A stretch of 37,821 nt of DNA from Comamonadaceae bacterium (GCA_947475685.1 CANJNC010000035.1:1-37821), one strand, 5' to 3'. Shown: positions 1 through 11,905, counted from the stretch's first letter. Program-made: numbers and translations. The notes: a model not told the origin generated them from the sequence alone.

Positions 1-308
1 ATTTCTGGGTCCACTGGAGGGTTTGTGATCTCTCCTTGTTTTTGACCCAAACTTTTGGTCAGCGCTATGACTTTCAGCAAAGGCATGCCCTTTTTAATTT
101 TCACATGCATCATCACCGCACTGTCCACATACCCCAGGGGTCGTTTAGCGGCACGGTTGAAAATGTGAATCAAGCGCGTGTAGTGAAGCAAGAACCAACT
201 GACCATGGCCGTGACCGCCAAGCCCAAGCCAAGCCACTCCATGCTGTCGTAAGCCCAAATGAGCAACACAATGGCCAATGCAGGAATCAAAATATTGTTT
301 AAGCGCAT
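1..308 (-). CDS. Small inner-membrane protein, 3' end cut by window edge
   Basis: About 102 residues are visible, starting MRLNNILIPALA. Two hydrophobic stretches (about residues 4-19 and 26-43) are followed by a basic, soluble tail (HIFNRAAKRP, then KIKKGMPLLK). The ATG at 308 is the first start after upstream stops, and the C-terminus lies beyond base 1. The gene runs in the same direction as radA, 136 bp downstream of it. I recall proteins of this type next to radA in Burkholderiales, sometimes labelled glycerate kinase; nothing here supports a kinase, since there is no nucleotide-binding motif and the protein is small and membrane-bound. Function unknown. Confidence 0.65.
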   Translation of the reverse strand, partial: MRLNNILIPALAIVLLIWAYDSMEWLGLGLAVTAMVSWFLLHYTRLIHIFNRAAKRPLGYVDSAVMMHVKIKKGMPLLKVIALTKSLGQKQGEITNPPVDPE

Positions 309-444
309 CAATCAACCGACTTCAAGCCGTCTAAAAAAACAAAGATCGCTTATTCTAGAGCCTAGGCGTCAAGGTTCGACGGTCTTTGCTTGCAATCCCA
401 CCACAAAGCCCCTGATTGGGCGCTCCCAAAGGCCTTGCGCCGCC

Positions 445-1821
445 TTAGAAATGCTCTCTCAACCAATTGACCGCTTGCTCCACACGCTCAATCTCAACAA
501 TGCGCATGCCCTCAATGGCCGCTTTGGGTGCGTTGGCCTTGGGGATCAACGCCAAAGTAAATCCCAATTTGGCCGCTTCTCTCAAACGCTCTTGTCCCCT
601 TGGGGCAGGTCGCACCTCGCCGGCCAGGCCAATTTCGCCAAAAGTGATGAACCCTTGGGGAAGCGCTCTGCCTTTTAAGCTGCTGTGAATGGCCAAGAGC
701 GCCGCCAAATCAGCGGCGGGCTCACTGATTCTGACACCCCCAACGGCATTGACAAACACATCTTGGTCCATGCAAGACACGCCCGCATGGCGATGAAGAA
801 CGGCCAGCAACATGGCCAATCGGTCCCGCTCCAAACCCACAGAAAGTCTTCTGGGGTTGGGGCCCCCAGAGTCAACCAAGGCTTGAATTTCAACGAGCAA
901 GGGCCGTGTTCCCTCCAAGGTGACCAAGACACAACTGCCCGCCACGGGTTCGGGATGCTGCGAGAGAAAAATGGCACTGGGGTTGCTCACCCCTTTTAAG
1001 CCTTTTTCGGTCATCGCAAACACCCCAATTTCATTGACTGCACCGAAACGGTTTTTTATGGCTCTCACCAACCTAAAGCTGGAATGGGTATCGCCTTCAA
1101 AGTACAGCACCGTATCGACCATGTGCTCAAGCACCCGAGGACCAGCCAATGCGCCTTCTTTGGTCACATGCCCGACCAAAATAATCGTGATGTCGCGCGC
1201 TTTGGCCAATCGGGTCAAGTGCGCAGCGCATTCGCGCACCTGGGCCACTGAACCCGGCGCGCTCGTGAGCTGATCTGAATACACCGTCTGAATCGAGTCA
1301 ATCACAGCCACCTTGGGTTTGAGCGCGTCCAAGCTCGAGAGAATTCGCTCGAGCTGCGTCTCGGCCATGATCTGAACTTGGCTTTCTTTGAGTCCCAAGC
1401 GCCGCGCTCTCAAAGCCACCTGGGACGAGGACTCCTCACCGCTGACATACAAGGCCTGTTTGCCCCCCCTTTGAAGCCGATCCACCGCTTGAAGAAGCAA
1501 GGTTGATTTTCCAATACCAGGGTCTCCTCCGATCAACACCACGCCACCTTGAACCAAGCCCCCCCCTAGGACACGGTCCAATTCCTCCAAGCCGGTGGGC
1601 GTGCGGTCTACATCCGTGGCCTTGATATCAGACAAGGTGCTCACAGGGGACGCGGGCGCCAACGCACTCATACTTTGGTATCTGTTTTTTGAACCCGAGG
1701 CACTCTCTGCAACGGTCTCAACGAGGGTGTTCCAAGACTCGCAATGCGGGCATTTGCCAAGCCATTTTGGGCTGGTGCCACCGCATTCGGAGCAAGAAAA
1801 GAGCGTTTTATCTTTGGCCAT
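445..1821 (-). CDS. radA: DNA repair protein RadA
   Basis: RadA is a RecA-like ATPase that promotes branch migration of recombination intermediates. With the ATG at 1821 the protein has 458 residues, the usual size. It shows the N-terminal zinc finger (Cys10, Cys13, Cys24, Cys27), a Walker A motif GGDPGIGKST (98-107), the RadA-specific KNRFG motif (256-260) and a Lon-protease-like C-terminal domain containing GGVRISEPAADLA. An in-frame TTG at 1845 would add eight residues; I prefer 1821 because MAKDKTLFSC is the normal N-terminus. It is divergent from tkt. In many Burkholderiales radA directly follows alr; here alr is 8 kb away and on the other strand. Confidence 0.97.
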   Translation of the reverse strand: MAKDKTLFSCSECGGTSPKWLGKCPHCESWNTLVETVAESASGSKNRYQSMSALAPASPVSTLSDIKATDVDRTPTGLEELDRVLGGGLVQGGVVLIGGDPGIGKSTLLLQAVDRLQRGGKQALYVSGEESSSQVALRARRLGLKESQVQIMAETQLERILSSLDALKPKVAVIDSIQTVYSDQLTSAPGSVAQVRECAAHLTRLAKARDITIILVGHVTKEGALAGPRVLEHMVDTVLYFEGDTHSSFRLVRAIKNRFGAVNEIGVFAMTEKGLKGVSNPSAIFLSQHPEPVAGSCVLVTLEGTRPLLVEIQALVDSGGPNPRRLSVGLERDRLAMLLAVLHRHAGVSCMDQDVFVNAVGGVRISEPAADLAALLAIHSSLKGRALPQGFITFGEIGLAGEVRPAPRGQERLREAAKLGFTLALIPKANAPKAAIEGMRIVEIERVEQAVNWLREHF

Positions 1822-1986
1822 GCGCCAATCGTAACCCCAAGTCAAGCCCTAAATACCCCAAAACTTCTTTGACGCTGAAAAAAGATAGCCCCTGATCAAA
1901 ATCAAAGTTTGAATATTTCAAGGATTGCGACGAACCAAAGATAAAATGTTTTATTCGGCCCTGAAAGCCCTTGTTTTTCTCTCCCC

Positions 1987-2008
1987 TCAGCTTGGCTGAT
2001 CTCTTTTT
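1987..2008 (+). promoter_or_regulatory. Small hairpin with T-tract in the tkt leader
   Basis: TCAGC (1987-1991) and GCTGA (1995-1999) form a 5-bp stem with a 3-base loop, followed by TCTC and five Ts (2004-2008), 14 bases before the tkt ATG. It resembles a weak intrinsic terminator or attenuator. The stem is short, so it may be chance. The rest of the 200-bp radA-tkt intergenic region shows a possible -10 (TAAAAT, 1942-1947) but no convincing -35. Confidence 0.2.
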
Positions 2009-2021
2009 AATCTAGAACCCT

Positions 2022-5095
<3,074 letters not shown>

Positions 5096-5160
5096 AGCCG
5101 CGCTTGAATGAACCCCTTTTGCAAGCCGCACAGGTCTGTCCATGCGTCCTTGCGTTTGGG

Positions 5161-5189
5161 TTCACCTTGTGCAGCCCCCTGAAGGTGAA
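5161..5189 (+). repeat. Inverted repeat between gap and glcE
   Basis: TTCACCTT (5161-5168) and AAGGTGAA (5182-5189) are perfect 8-bp complements around a 13-base loop. No T-run follows, so it is not a standard terminator. The right arm contains a Shine-Dalgarno-like GAAGGTGA which would be hidden in the stem, leaving the next site (AAAAGGA, about 5195-5201) to serve glcE. It could be an mRNA processing or stability element. Confidence 0.35.
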
Positions 5190-5206
5190 TGCTTCAAAAG
5201 GATCCG

Positions 5207-6412
5207 ATGAATGACCTTGCCCATGCACACGCAGCCTTGCAAGACCAAATCTTGCAAGCCAAGGCCCGCTCTCAACTTTTAAGCATTCGCGGCTTGGGCA
5301 GCAAAGATTTTTACCACCCCTTGCCCGCGCATTTAAGCACCCTGCCCTTGCACACCCGTGCGCTTGACGGCGTCATCAATTACGAGCCCACAGAGTTGTT
5401 TGTCCAAGTCGCTGCTGGCACGTCTTTGCGCCAAGTTGAGGCCTTGCTAGATGCTCAGGGTCAATGCCTGCCTTTTGAGCCGCCAAGGCTGAGGGTTCCA
5501 GGGCAAGACGCGCTTGACAAGGGGGATGCCACCATTGGCGGCATGGTCGCCTGTGGCTTGAGTGGCCCAGCTCGCGCCAGCGTGGGTGGCCTCAAAGACT
5601 TTATCCTTGGCGCCAATTTGATCAATGGCAAGGGTGAGCATTTGGTCTTTGGTGGACAGGTGATGAAAAATGTAGCTGGGTATGATGTCTCTCGCGTGCT
5701 GGCAGGCTCTATGGGCACCCTAGGCCTCATCACCGAGGTCACCTTGAAAGTGCTGCCCAAGACCTTGGGCGAATGCAGTTTAAAAACACGTCTGCCCTTG
5801 CGGCAAGCTTTGGCTTTCATTCAAGGCCTTGGACAACGCCCATGGCCCCTCAATGCAAGCTCTTTCTTGGCTGACAGCGCTTTGAGCAATGCCTCTGATG
5901 GGGTGGAGTGTGTGCTCAGACTCAAGGGTGCCAAAGCCGCCGCGCAATCCTCCCTTGCCAGCATTCAATCTGAGCTGCTCGCCATGGGCCAACATCCAGA
6001 GGTGATGAGTGAGCCTCAAGCGCAAGCACACTGGGAGAGCCTTCGCGACCAAACGCATCCATTTTTGACGACACCCCCACACCAAGATTCTTCCCTATGG
6101 CGAATCTCCTTGCCCCTTAAGGCCTTGAAACAAGGCCCCCCCACCTTTGCGCGCAACGCTTTGAGCGAATGGTTTGGGGCCTTGCATTGGGTGTGGGCCG
6201 ACGAGAAAGAGGCGCGCGTGGTTCAAAAGGAGGTCTTGGGCCTGGGCGGCTCGCTAAGCCTTTGGCGTGCCGCCAAAGGTCATGAAGACGACGACCCCCC
6301 TCTTAAAGGCTTGAGCACGGGCGTTGAGGGCCCTGTCATGCAACTGCAAAACAATCTTCAACGCGCTTTCGATCCGGGTGGTGTTTTTAACACCGCCCGC
6401 ACTCAACCCTGA
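5207..6412 (+). CDS. glcE: Glycolate oxidase FAD-binding subunit GlcE
   Basis: This is a subunit of the membrane-associated glycolate dehydrogenase GlcDEF, which oxidises glycolate to glyoxylate. With the ATG at 5207 it has 401 residues, somewhat longer than the E. coli protein (about 350). The PCMH-type FAD domain shows LFVQVAAGTSLRQVEALL, GGMVACGLSGPARASVGGLKD and KNVAGYDVSRVLAGSMGTLG. An ATG at 5189 is also in frame, but AAAAGGA at good spacing supports 5207. glcF follows after 33 bp. GlcD, the other flavin subunit usually encoded just upstream, is absent from this window; gap occupies that place. Confidence 0.92.
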   Translation: MNDLAHAHAALQDQILQAKARSQLLSIRGLGSKDFYHPLPAHLSTLPLHTRALDGVINYEPTELFVQVAAGTSLRQVEALLDAQGQCLPFEPPRLRVPGQDALDKGDATIGGMVACGLSGPARASVGGLKDFILGANLINGKGEHLVFGGQVMKNVAGYDVSRVLAGSMGTLGLITEVTLKVLPKTLGECSLKTRLPLRQALAFIQGLGQRPWPLNASSFLADSALSNASDGVECVLRLKGAKAAAQSSLASIQSELLAMGQHPEVMSEPQAQAHWESLRDQTHPFLTTPPHQDSSLWRISLPLKALKQGPPTFARNALSEWFGALHWVWADEKEARVVQKEVLGLGGSLSLWRAAKGHEDDDPPLKGLSTGVEGPVMQLQNNLQRAFDPGGVFNTARTQP

Positions 6413-6445
6413 TCCCCTCTCTCGAGATGCTCTAATGAGGATGCC

Positions 6446-7699
6446 ATGCAAACCCAACTCGCCCCCCAATTTCAACTCACGGCTCAAGGTCAATTGGGCG
6501 AGTCCATTCTTAGAAAATGCGTGCATTGCGGTTTTTGCACTGCCACTTGCCCGACTTATCAATTGCTGGGCGATGAGCTGGATGGACCCAGAGGAAGAAT
6601 TTATTTGATCAAAGAGGTCCTTGAAGGGGCCACGCCCACCCAAAAAACCCAACAGCATCTTGATCGCTGCTTGACCTGTCGCAACTGTGAAAGCACTTGC
6701 CCAAGTGGCGTCGATTATGCGCACTTGCTTGACGTGGGTCGAGAGATTGTTGAAAAAGCGGTTCCCCGCTCCTTTGGGGCTCAGCTCACGCGTTGGCTTC
6801 TTAAAAGGGGCTTGACCTCCAGTCTTTTTAAGCCGGCCTACAAAGTGGCACAAACACTGCGTCCACTTTTACCCAAGTTTGTGAGATCGAAAATCACCCC
6901 GCAAAAAGATCCGGGCGTGTGGCCAAGCGCCAAACATCTCAAACAAGCGCTCCTCTTAGAGGGTTGCGTTCAAGACGCAATGATGCCCAACGTGAACTCA
7001 GCCACGGCGCGTGTTTTGAATGCCCTCTCGGTTCAAACCATCATTGCGCCCAAGGCACAATGCTGTGGCGCGCTTGCACATCACTTGAACGACGTGTCCC
7101 TCGCGCACGCACACATTAAAGCCAATATCGATGCGTGGTGGCCTTGGATTGAACAGGGTGTCGCCTACATCGTGATGAATGCCTCTGGGTGTGGGGTCAT
7201 GGTGAAAGATTACGGTCATCTTTTAAGGCACGACCCTTTGTACGCAGACAAAGCGCAGAGGATCAGCGCACTCACGCTAGACATTGGTGAAGTGCTTGCT
7301 TTGGAAGTTCAAGCGTTACAAAACCTTCTCCATCCCCAGGTACTTAAAAGTTTGGGACAAGCCGTGTTTCATCCACCTTGCACCCTTCAACACGGTCAAA
7401 AAATCAAAGGCCGCGTAGAGGACACGCTCAGTGCACTTGGCTTTGCGCTGAGCTTGCCACCCAAGGAGGCCCATCTGTGTTGTGGCTCCGCTGGCACCTA
7501 CTCTGTCTTAGAGCCCACCTTGTCCAATGCGCTTAAAGAAAGAAAACTGCAAAACCTCTTGGACTCTAAGCCCGCCGTGATCTTGAGTGCAAATGTAGGC
7601 TGCATCTCACACCTTCAAAGTGCAAGCACAGTCCCCGTTGAACATTGGGTTGAGTGGCTTGATGCAGCCATGACGAAATCGCAGGCCTTGGGCGCTTGA
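6446..7699 (+). CDS. glcF: Glycolate oxidase iron-sulfur subunit GlcF
   Basis: GlcF passes electrons from the flavin subunits of glycolate oxidase to the quinone pool. It has 417 residues, close to the usual size of about 407. Two ferredoxin-type 4Fe-4S motifs are visible: Cys25/28/31/35 followed by Pro and Cys75/78/81/85 followed by Pro. Two cysteine-rich CCG domains follow, AQCCGAL (Cys206-207) and HLCCGSAG (Cys345-346). The ATG at 6446 is preceded by GAGG at 5 bases. It ends the tkt-gap-glcE-glcF run and is convergent with gpx 13 bp further on. Confidence 0.96.
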   Translation: MQTQLAPQFQLTAQGQLGESILRKCVHCGFCTATCPTYQLLGDELDGPRGRIYLIKEVLEGATPTQKTQQHLDRCLTCRNCESTCPSGVDYAHLLDVGREIVEKAVPRSFGAQLTRWLLKRGLTSSLFKPAYKVAQTLRPLLPKFVRSKITPQKDPGVWPSAKHLKQALLLEGCVQDAMMPNVNSATARVLNALSVQTIIAPKAQCCGALAHHLNDVSLAHAHIKANIDAWWPWIEQGVAYIVMNASGCGVMVKDYGHLLRHDPLYADKAQRISALTLDIGEVLALEVQALQNLLHPQVLKSLGQAVFHPPCTLQHGQKIKGRVEDTLSALGFALSLPPKEAHLCCGSAGTYSVLEPTLSNALKERKLQNLLDSKPAVILSANVGCISHLQSASTVPVEHWVEWLDAAMTKSQALGA

Positions 7700-7705
7700 A
7701 TCCCA

Positions 7706-7721
7706 CAGCCCTTTAGGGCTG
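7706..7721. terminator. Hairpin between convergent glcF and gpx
   Basis: CAGCCC (7706-7711) and GGGCTG (7716-7721) form a perfect 6-bp GC-rich stem with loop TTTA. The gpx stop codon sits partly in the loop. Neither strand has a clear T-run after it, so as an intrinsic terminator it would be weak; its place between two converging genes is the main argument. Confidence 0.35.
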
Positions 7722-8210
7722 CGCTTGTAGTGCAAGCTCGATCTCTGAAGATAGGGACGAGGGGGCGTCTTGAGGGGCAAAGCGTTTTAAAACCCGTCCG
7801 TTTTTACCAACCAAGAATTTGGTGAAATTCCACTTGATCGCCTGTGTGTTCAAGAGACCTGGGGCTTGAACCTTCAGCCACTTAAAGAGCGGGTGTGCCT
7901 CCTCGCCATTGACTTCGATTTTTTGCATGAGCAAGAACTCAACTCCATACTGGGTGGCGCAAAATTGAGCAATCTCCTCTTCACTTTTGGGATCTTGTCC
8001 GCCAAATTGGTTGCATGGAAAACCCATCACCACCAAGCCCCGAGGCGAATAGCTTGTATGAAGCTCTTGCAAGCCTTTGAGTTGGGGCGTAAAACCACAC
8101 GCACTGGCAGTGTTGACCAGCAACAACACTTGGTCCTTGAAGCGACTGAAATCAAGCTCATCGCCTTTGATGTCTTTTGCACTGAATTCAAAGATGCTTT
8201 GCATGCCCAT
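7713..8210 (-). CDS. Glutathione peroxidase family protein (thiol peroxidase)
   Basis: The protein reduces hydrogen or organic peroxides with glutathione or thioredoxin. It has 165 residues. The catalytic tetrad is visible: Cys38 in NTASACGFTPQ (cysteine rather than selenocysteine), Gln68 in FPCNQFGGQ, and Trp127-Asn128 in KWNFTKFLV. GAGA upstream supports the ATG at 8210 (a second ATG at 8204 is possible). It lies 13 bp after lplT on the same strand and is probably cotranscribed with it. Bacterial members of this Cys family often use thioredoxin. Confidence 0.95.
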   Translation of the reverse strand: MGMQSIFEFSAKDIKGDELDFSRFKDQVLLLVNTASACGFTPQLKGLQELHTSYSPRGLVVMGFPCNQFGGQDPKSEEEIAQFCATQYGVEFLLMQKIEVNGEEAHPLFKWLKVQAPGLLNTQAIKWNFTKFLVGKNGRVLKRFAPQDAPSSLSSEIELALQAQP

Positions 8211-8223
8211 TCAATCTCTCTGT

Positions 8224-9531
8224 TTAGTTGTTCAACTCGGCTTGCCTGACTTCATCGAGCAGTCTTTCCATCTCTGCTGCGTGTTTTAACAAATTGCTTT
8301 CATGCCATTTTTTAATCACCCACATGACCGAGGCCACCAAAATGCCAAAACCCGTCAATGCTTCATAAGCGTCTAGCCCCACTCCCGTCAAAAAAGCGTA
8401 GCCACCACCCAAAATCAAAATACAGGTTTGCTCATTGAAGTTTTGAACGGCAATGGAGCGGCCCCCACCCATCAAAATGTGCCCTCGGTGTTGCAACAAG
8501 GCATTCATCGGGACCACCAAAAATCCGCCCAAACCACCCAGCAAAACCAAAAAAGGTGCCGCCACCCACGCATCTCGAATGAAGTTCATTCCCAAGACCA
8601 TCAACCCCATGGCGATACCAAATGGAATCACATTGGTTGCTTGGTCCAGTCGCATCTTGACAGACGCCAAGACCGCCCCAACAGCTGTTCCTATTGCAAC
8701 CACACCCACCAAGGAGGAGGCCTGGGTGGTTGAGTAGTGCAAGGCGGCAGCGCTCCAGGCAAGAACGATATACCTCAAATTGCCCGATACGCCCCAAAAC
8801 AGTGTGGTCGTCGATAAAGAAATTTGACCCAGCTTGTCAAGCCAAAGTTTTTTATTGCATTCTAAAAAGTCAGGGGCCAAAGACCACAAGTTTCCCAGTC
8901 GCGATCTCTCAGGGTTACTTGGCAACGGCCGCAACTCGACGCCGGTCATGGGAATGCGCGTATTGAACCACGCAGCCAATGCATAAATCAAGATCAACAC
9001 CGAAATGGCGGCTTCCGCACGCGTATCGATGCCCGTGTCTATGAACGGGAAATCCCATCCCAGCAACCACGAAGAAAACGAATCCCCCACCAGTTGACCG
9101 CCCAACAAAACACCCAAAATAATGGATGCAATGGTCAAACCCTCAATCCACCCATTGGCTTTGACCAATTGAGAGGCGGGCAGCAATTCTGTGAGGATGC
9201 CATATTTGGCCGGCGAGTACGCTGCAGCGCCTAGGCCCACCACCGCATACGCCACCAAGGGATGCAAACCAAAAAGCATCAACAAGCAGCCAAGGACCTT
9301 GACGGCATTGCTGTTGAACATCACCTTGCCCTTGGGCTTTGCGTCAGCATAGGCCCCTACAAAAGGGGCCAAGACCACATAGAAAAAAGCAAACATGGGC
9401 ACCAACGCTGCACGTTCCCATTCGGGATAGCCTTGCGTTCTAAGCAACTCTACAGCGCCAACGAACAATGCGTTGTCAGCAAGAGAGCTAAAAAACTGTG
9501 CAACCATGATGGTGTAAAAACCCGGCTTCAT
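8224..9531 (-). CDS. lplT: Lysophospholipid transporter LplT (MFS)
   Basis: A major facilitator protein that flips lysophospholipids across the inner membrane for reacylation. It has 435 residues, almost entirely hydrophobic segments with short loops, beginning MKPGFYTIMVAQFFSSLADNA. Family-typical stretches are FFYVVLAPFVGAYADAKPKGKV (motif A region) and AAAYSPAKYGILTELLP. The partner acyltransferase Aas is not fused to it and not in the window. It is divergent from alr, the usual Burkholderiales arrangement, across a 142-bp intergenic region in which I could not pick a convincing promoter. Confidence 0.9.
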   Translation of the reverse strand: MKPGFYTIMVAQFFSSLADNALFVGAVELLRTQGYPEWERAALVPMFAFFYVVLAPFVGAYADAKPKGKVMFNSNAVKVLGCLLMLFGLHPLVAYAVVGLGAAAYSPAKYGILTELLPASQLVKANGWIEGLTIASIILGVLLGGQLVGDSFSSWLLGWDFPFIDTGIDTRAEAAISVLILIYALAAWFNTRIPMTGVELRPLPSNPERSRLGNLWSLAPDFLECNKKLWLDKLGQISLSTTTLFWGVSGNLRYIVLAWSAAALHYSTTQASSLVGVVAIGTAVGAVLASVKMRLDQATNVIPFGIAMGLMVLGMNFIRDAWVAAPFLVLLGGLGGFLVVPMNALLQHRGHILMGGGRSIAVQNFNEQTCILILGGGYAFLTGVGLDAYEALTGFGILVASVMWVIKKWHESNLLKHAAEMERLLDEVRQAELNN

Positions 9532-9673
9532 CTTTTAAAAGCCCACACGCATCGGTTTCACCAAAGATTCAAACGAATTATCAAAAGTCATCTCAATCAA
9601 CGAATTTCTTTCTTAGAATGCTAAGGTATCTTCACTTTTGCCTTTATAACACGACAGACAGACTTTTTTCAGC

Positions 9674-10792
9674 ATGACCAGACCAATTAAAGCCTTTGTT
9701 GACACAAAAGCCCTTAAAGCCAACCTTTCTTGTGTTCGACATAAATCAGCTCAAAGTCAAGTCCTCTCTGTTGTCAAAGCCAATGCCTACGGACACGGCA
9801 TTGAGCGGGTATTTGAGGGGCTCAAGAGCTCTGATGGCTTTGGTGTGCTCGAGGTTTGTGAAGCACACGTCCTGCGGGACCTCGGGTTTAGAGGTCCGAT
9901 TGTTTTGCTCGAAGGTGTTTTTGGTCCACGTGAGCTTGAGGACTGTTCGCGACTCCAACTTTGGCATGCGGTGCATTGCAGTGAACAAATCGATTGGTTA
10001 AGCCGTCACAAAACTCACAAAGCGCATCGGGTATTTTTAAAGATGAACTCTGGCATGAATCGATTGGGATTCAAGCCCGCGCAATTCAAATCCGTTTGGA
10101 GCCGTCTGAACGCCTTGCCACAAGTCGAAGAAATCTCACTCATGACGCATTTCAGCGATGCAGACCTGCCCGGTGGCGTTCAATTGCAACAGTCCCTCTT
10201 TGAACACCACGCCCAAGATTTAATCGGTGAGCGCTCATTGGCCAATAGCGCCGCCTTGTTTTTAAACCCCTTGGACAACGCCCTCAGTCAAGACTGGGTA
10301 AGAGTTGGCATTGCCCTGTATGGTGGATCCGTCAATTATCCAAGCCAAACATCCAGCGACTGGGATCTCAAGCCCGTGATGTCTTTTCGAAGCAAAGTCA
10401 TCGCCACCCAAGACCTCAAAGCAGGTGATACCGTGGGTTATGGGTCGACCTTCACTGCCACTCAGCCTATGAAGATCGGAATTGTGGCTTGCGGATATGC
10501 AGATGGCTACCCGCGCTCAGCCAGCACGGGCACGCCTATTTTGGTCAATGGACATCTGACACAGACCCTTGGGCGCGTGAGCATGGACATGCTCACTGTA
10601 GATTTAAGTCCTTTGCCGCAGCTTGGCCAGATTGATCCCGTCGGCGCTGAAGTCACGCTATGGGGTGCAGCTCAAACAGGCGAGAGGCTTGACATCGATG
10701 TCGTTGCGCATCACGCCAAGACCTTGGCCTATGAGCTCATGTGCGGCCTTGCCACTCGAGTGCCCTTTGAAGTGATTGACTCGCCTGATTAA
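9674..10792 (+). CDS. alr: Alanine racemase
   Basis: A pyridoxal-phosphate enzyme that makes D-alanine for peptidoglycan. It has 372 residues. The PLP lysine is Lys35 in VVKANAYGHG, the second catalytic base is Tyr256 in VGYGSTF, and Arg210 in VRVGIALYG contacts the cofactor. Other typical blocks are MTHFSDAD and VSMDMLTVDLS. The ATG at 9674 lacks an obvious ribosome-binding site. It is convergent with the aldolase gene; the 62-bp gap between them shows no clear terminator. Confidence 0.97.
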   Translation: MTRPIKAFVDTKALKANLSCVRHKSAQSQVLSVVKANAYGHGIERVFEGLKSSDGFGVLEVCEAHVLRDLGFRGPIVLLEGVFGPRELEDCSRLQLWHAVHCSEQIDWLSRHKTHKAHRVFLKMNSGMNRLGFKPAQFKSVWSRLNALPQVEEISLMTHFSDADLPGGVQLQQSLFEHHAQDLIGERSLANSAALFLNPLDNALSQDWVRVGIALYGGSVNYPSQTSSDWDLKPVMSFRSKVIATQDLKAGDTVGYGSTFTATQPMKIGIVACGYADGYPRSASTGTPILVNGHLTQTLGRVSMDMLTVDLSPLPQLGQIDPVGAEVTLWGAAQTGERLDIDVVAHHAKTLAYELMCGLATRVPFEVIDSPD

Positions 10793-10854
10793 ACGATCTC
10801 CGAGTTCACTTCAAAACAAAACTCACGCCTGGGGCGCTTAAGGGGATTGTCGCT

Positions 10855-11640
10855 TTAAGGGTTGCTCGTTTTAAAGCGTTCGGCCAAAGCTTGCGTCTGC
10901 TGTGCCAGCATCACCGCCTCCACACCCACAGCCATAAAAACGCCACCCAAATTCAAATAGTGCTTAGAGAGCTTTTCATCCGCGGTCAAAAAGCCTGGCG
11001 CCTTGCCAGCCTTTAATATTTTTGCAAAGGCCCCTTCAATGGCAGCTCTGACCGCCGGGTGATCTTGTTGTCCCACATAACCCATTGAGGCCGACAAGTC
11101 CGCGGGCCCAATGAACACACCATCGACACCTTCTACCGCCGCAATTTCTTCAATGTTGTTCAAAGACTCTTGGGTTTCGACTTGAACGAGCAAACAAATC
11201 TCTTGATTGGCATGGCGAGCGTAATCTTTGATTCGACCCCAACGAGATGCCCGCGCGCCACCCATGCCTCGAATACCTTCTGGGGGATACCTCGTGGCCC
11301 TGACCAAGTCTCGAGCTTGCTGTGCATTGTCCACCATGGGCACCAAAATCGATTGCACGCCAATATCCAAATACTGCTTGATCAATGTCACCCCGATATG
11401 TCCGTGGCCGACCGGTACTCTCGCTACGGCATGAACCGTTGGATGGCCTGAGATGACTTGCAACTGCGCCAAGATGGAGTTGATGTCATTGGGTGAGTGC
11501 TCACCATCAATGAGCAGCCAATCAAAACCCGCACCGGCACAAATGTCTGTCGTATAGGGGTTGGCCAATCCCAGCCAAAGACCGATTTGTGGGTGCCGAT
11601 CTTTCAATGCTTGTTTAAATGTGTTTTTAAAGTTGTTCAT
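10855..11640 (-). CDS. HpcH/HpaI family aldolase (4-hydroxy-2-oxoheptanedioate aldolase-like)
   Basis: A class II, metal-dependent pyruvate aldolase with 261 residues. Catalytic and metal residues of HpaI are all visible: Asp45 and His48 in LIDGEHSPND, Arg74 in ARVPVG, Glu155 in VQVETQ, and Asp181 in GPADLS. The natural substrate cannot be read from sequence; family members cleave 4-hydroxy-2-oxo acids from aromatic catabolism or sugar acids (2-keto-3-deoxy-L-rhamnonate, 5-keto-4-deoxy-glucarate). No hpa catabolic genes surround it, so the exact hpaI name is not justified. It is divergent from murU. Confidence 0.88.
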   Translation of the reverse strand: MNNFKNTFKQALKDRHPQIGLWLGLANPYTTDICAGAGFDWLLIDGEHSPNDINSILAQLQVISGHPTVHAVARVPVGHGHIGVTLIKQYLDIGVQSILVPMVDNAQQARDLVRATRYPPEGIRGMGGARASRWGRIKDYARHANQEICLLVQVETQESLNNIEEIAAVEGVDGVFIGPADLSASMGYVGQQDHPAVRAAIEGAFAKILKAGKAPGFLTADEKLSKHYLNLGGVFMAVGVEAVMLAQQTQALAERFKTSNP

Positions 11641-11722
11641 GGTGGTACAAATGAAGTTCGCCTCACGTTTTTTAATGCCGCTCTTTCGCAGGCCATTGTT
11701 TCAGCGCTTATCATAGAGCATC

Positions 11723-11741
11723 CCCATGGCTTTGCCGTGGG
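11723..11741 (+). repeat. Hairpin in the aldolase-murU intergenic region
   Basis: CCCATGGC (11723-11730) and GCCGTGGG (11734-11741) pair over 8 bp with one G-T wobble and a 3-base loop, followed by TGTTTT. It resembles an intrinsic terminator on the plus strand, yet no plus-strand gene ends here (alr ends more than 900 bp upstream). It could belong to a murU leader or be chance. The remainder of this 265-bp gap holds a putative murU promoter and nothing else I can name. Confidence 0.25.
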
Positions 11742-11783
11742 TGTTTTCACTTGCAATGGCGCATGGTTGGGAGAGCCTCTCTT

Positions 11784-11812
11784 TTGTGTGTTTTGATCAT
11801 TTTCTCTAAAAT
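11784..11812 (+). promoter_or_regulatory. Putative sigma-70 promoter for murU-pepP
   Basis: TTGTGT (11784-11789), a 17-base spacer and TAAAAT (11807-11812) give a fair sigma-70 match. Transcription would begin near 11819, leaving a leader of about 87 bases before the murU ATG at 11906. Confidence 0.4.
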
Positions 11813-11905
11813 GCACCTTGGATTGTTTTTTGTGTTTTCATACACCCCCGCCCAAAGCCTCCCACTGACTTCTATCAAATGTCCTCCTTTTTAGACTCTG
11901 ACCCC

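Noticed and set aside
1921..1947. Sigma-70 promoter of tkt using TTGCGA and TAAAAT
   Set aside because: The spacing between the two boxes is far too short, and the alternative upstream box TTCAAG needs a 19-base spacer with a poor match.
11497..11796. Plus-strand 99-codon ORF across the aldolase start and intergenic region
   Set aside because: Most of it is antisense to the conserved aldolase N-terminus and its product resembles no family; a shadow frame.
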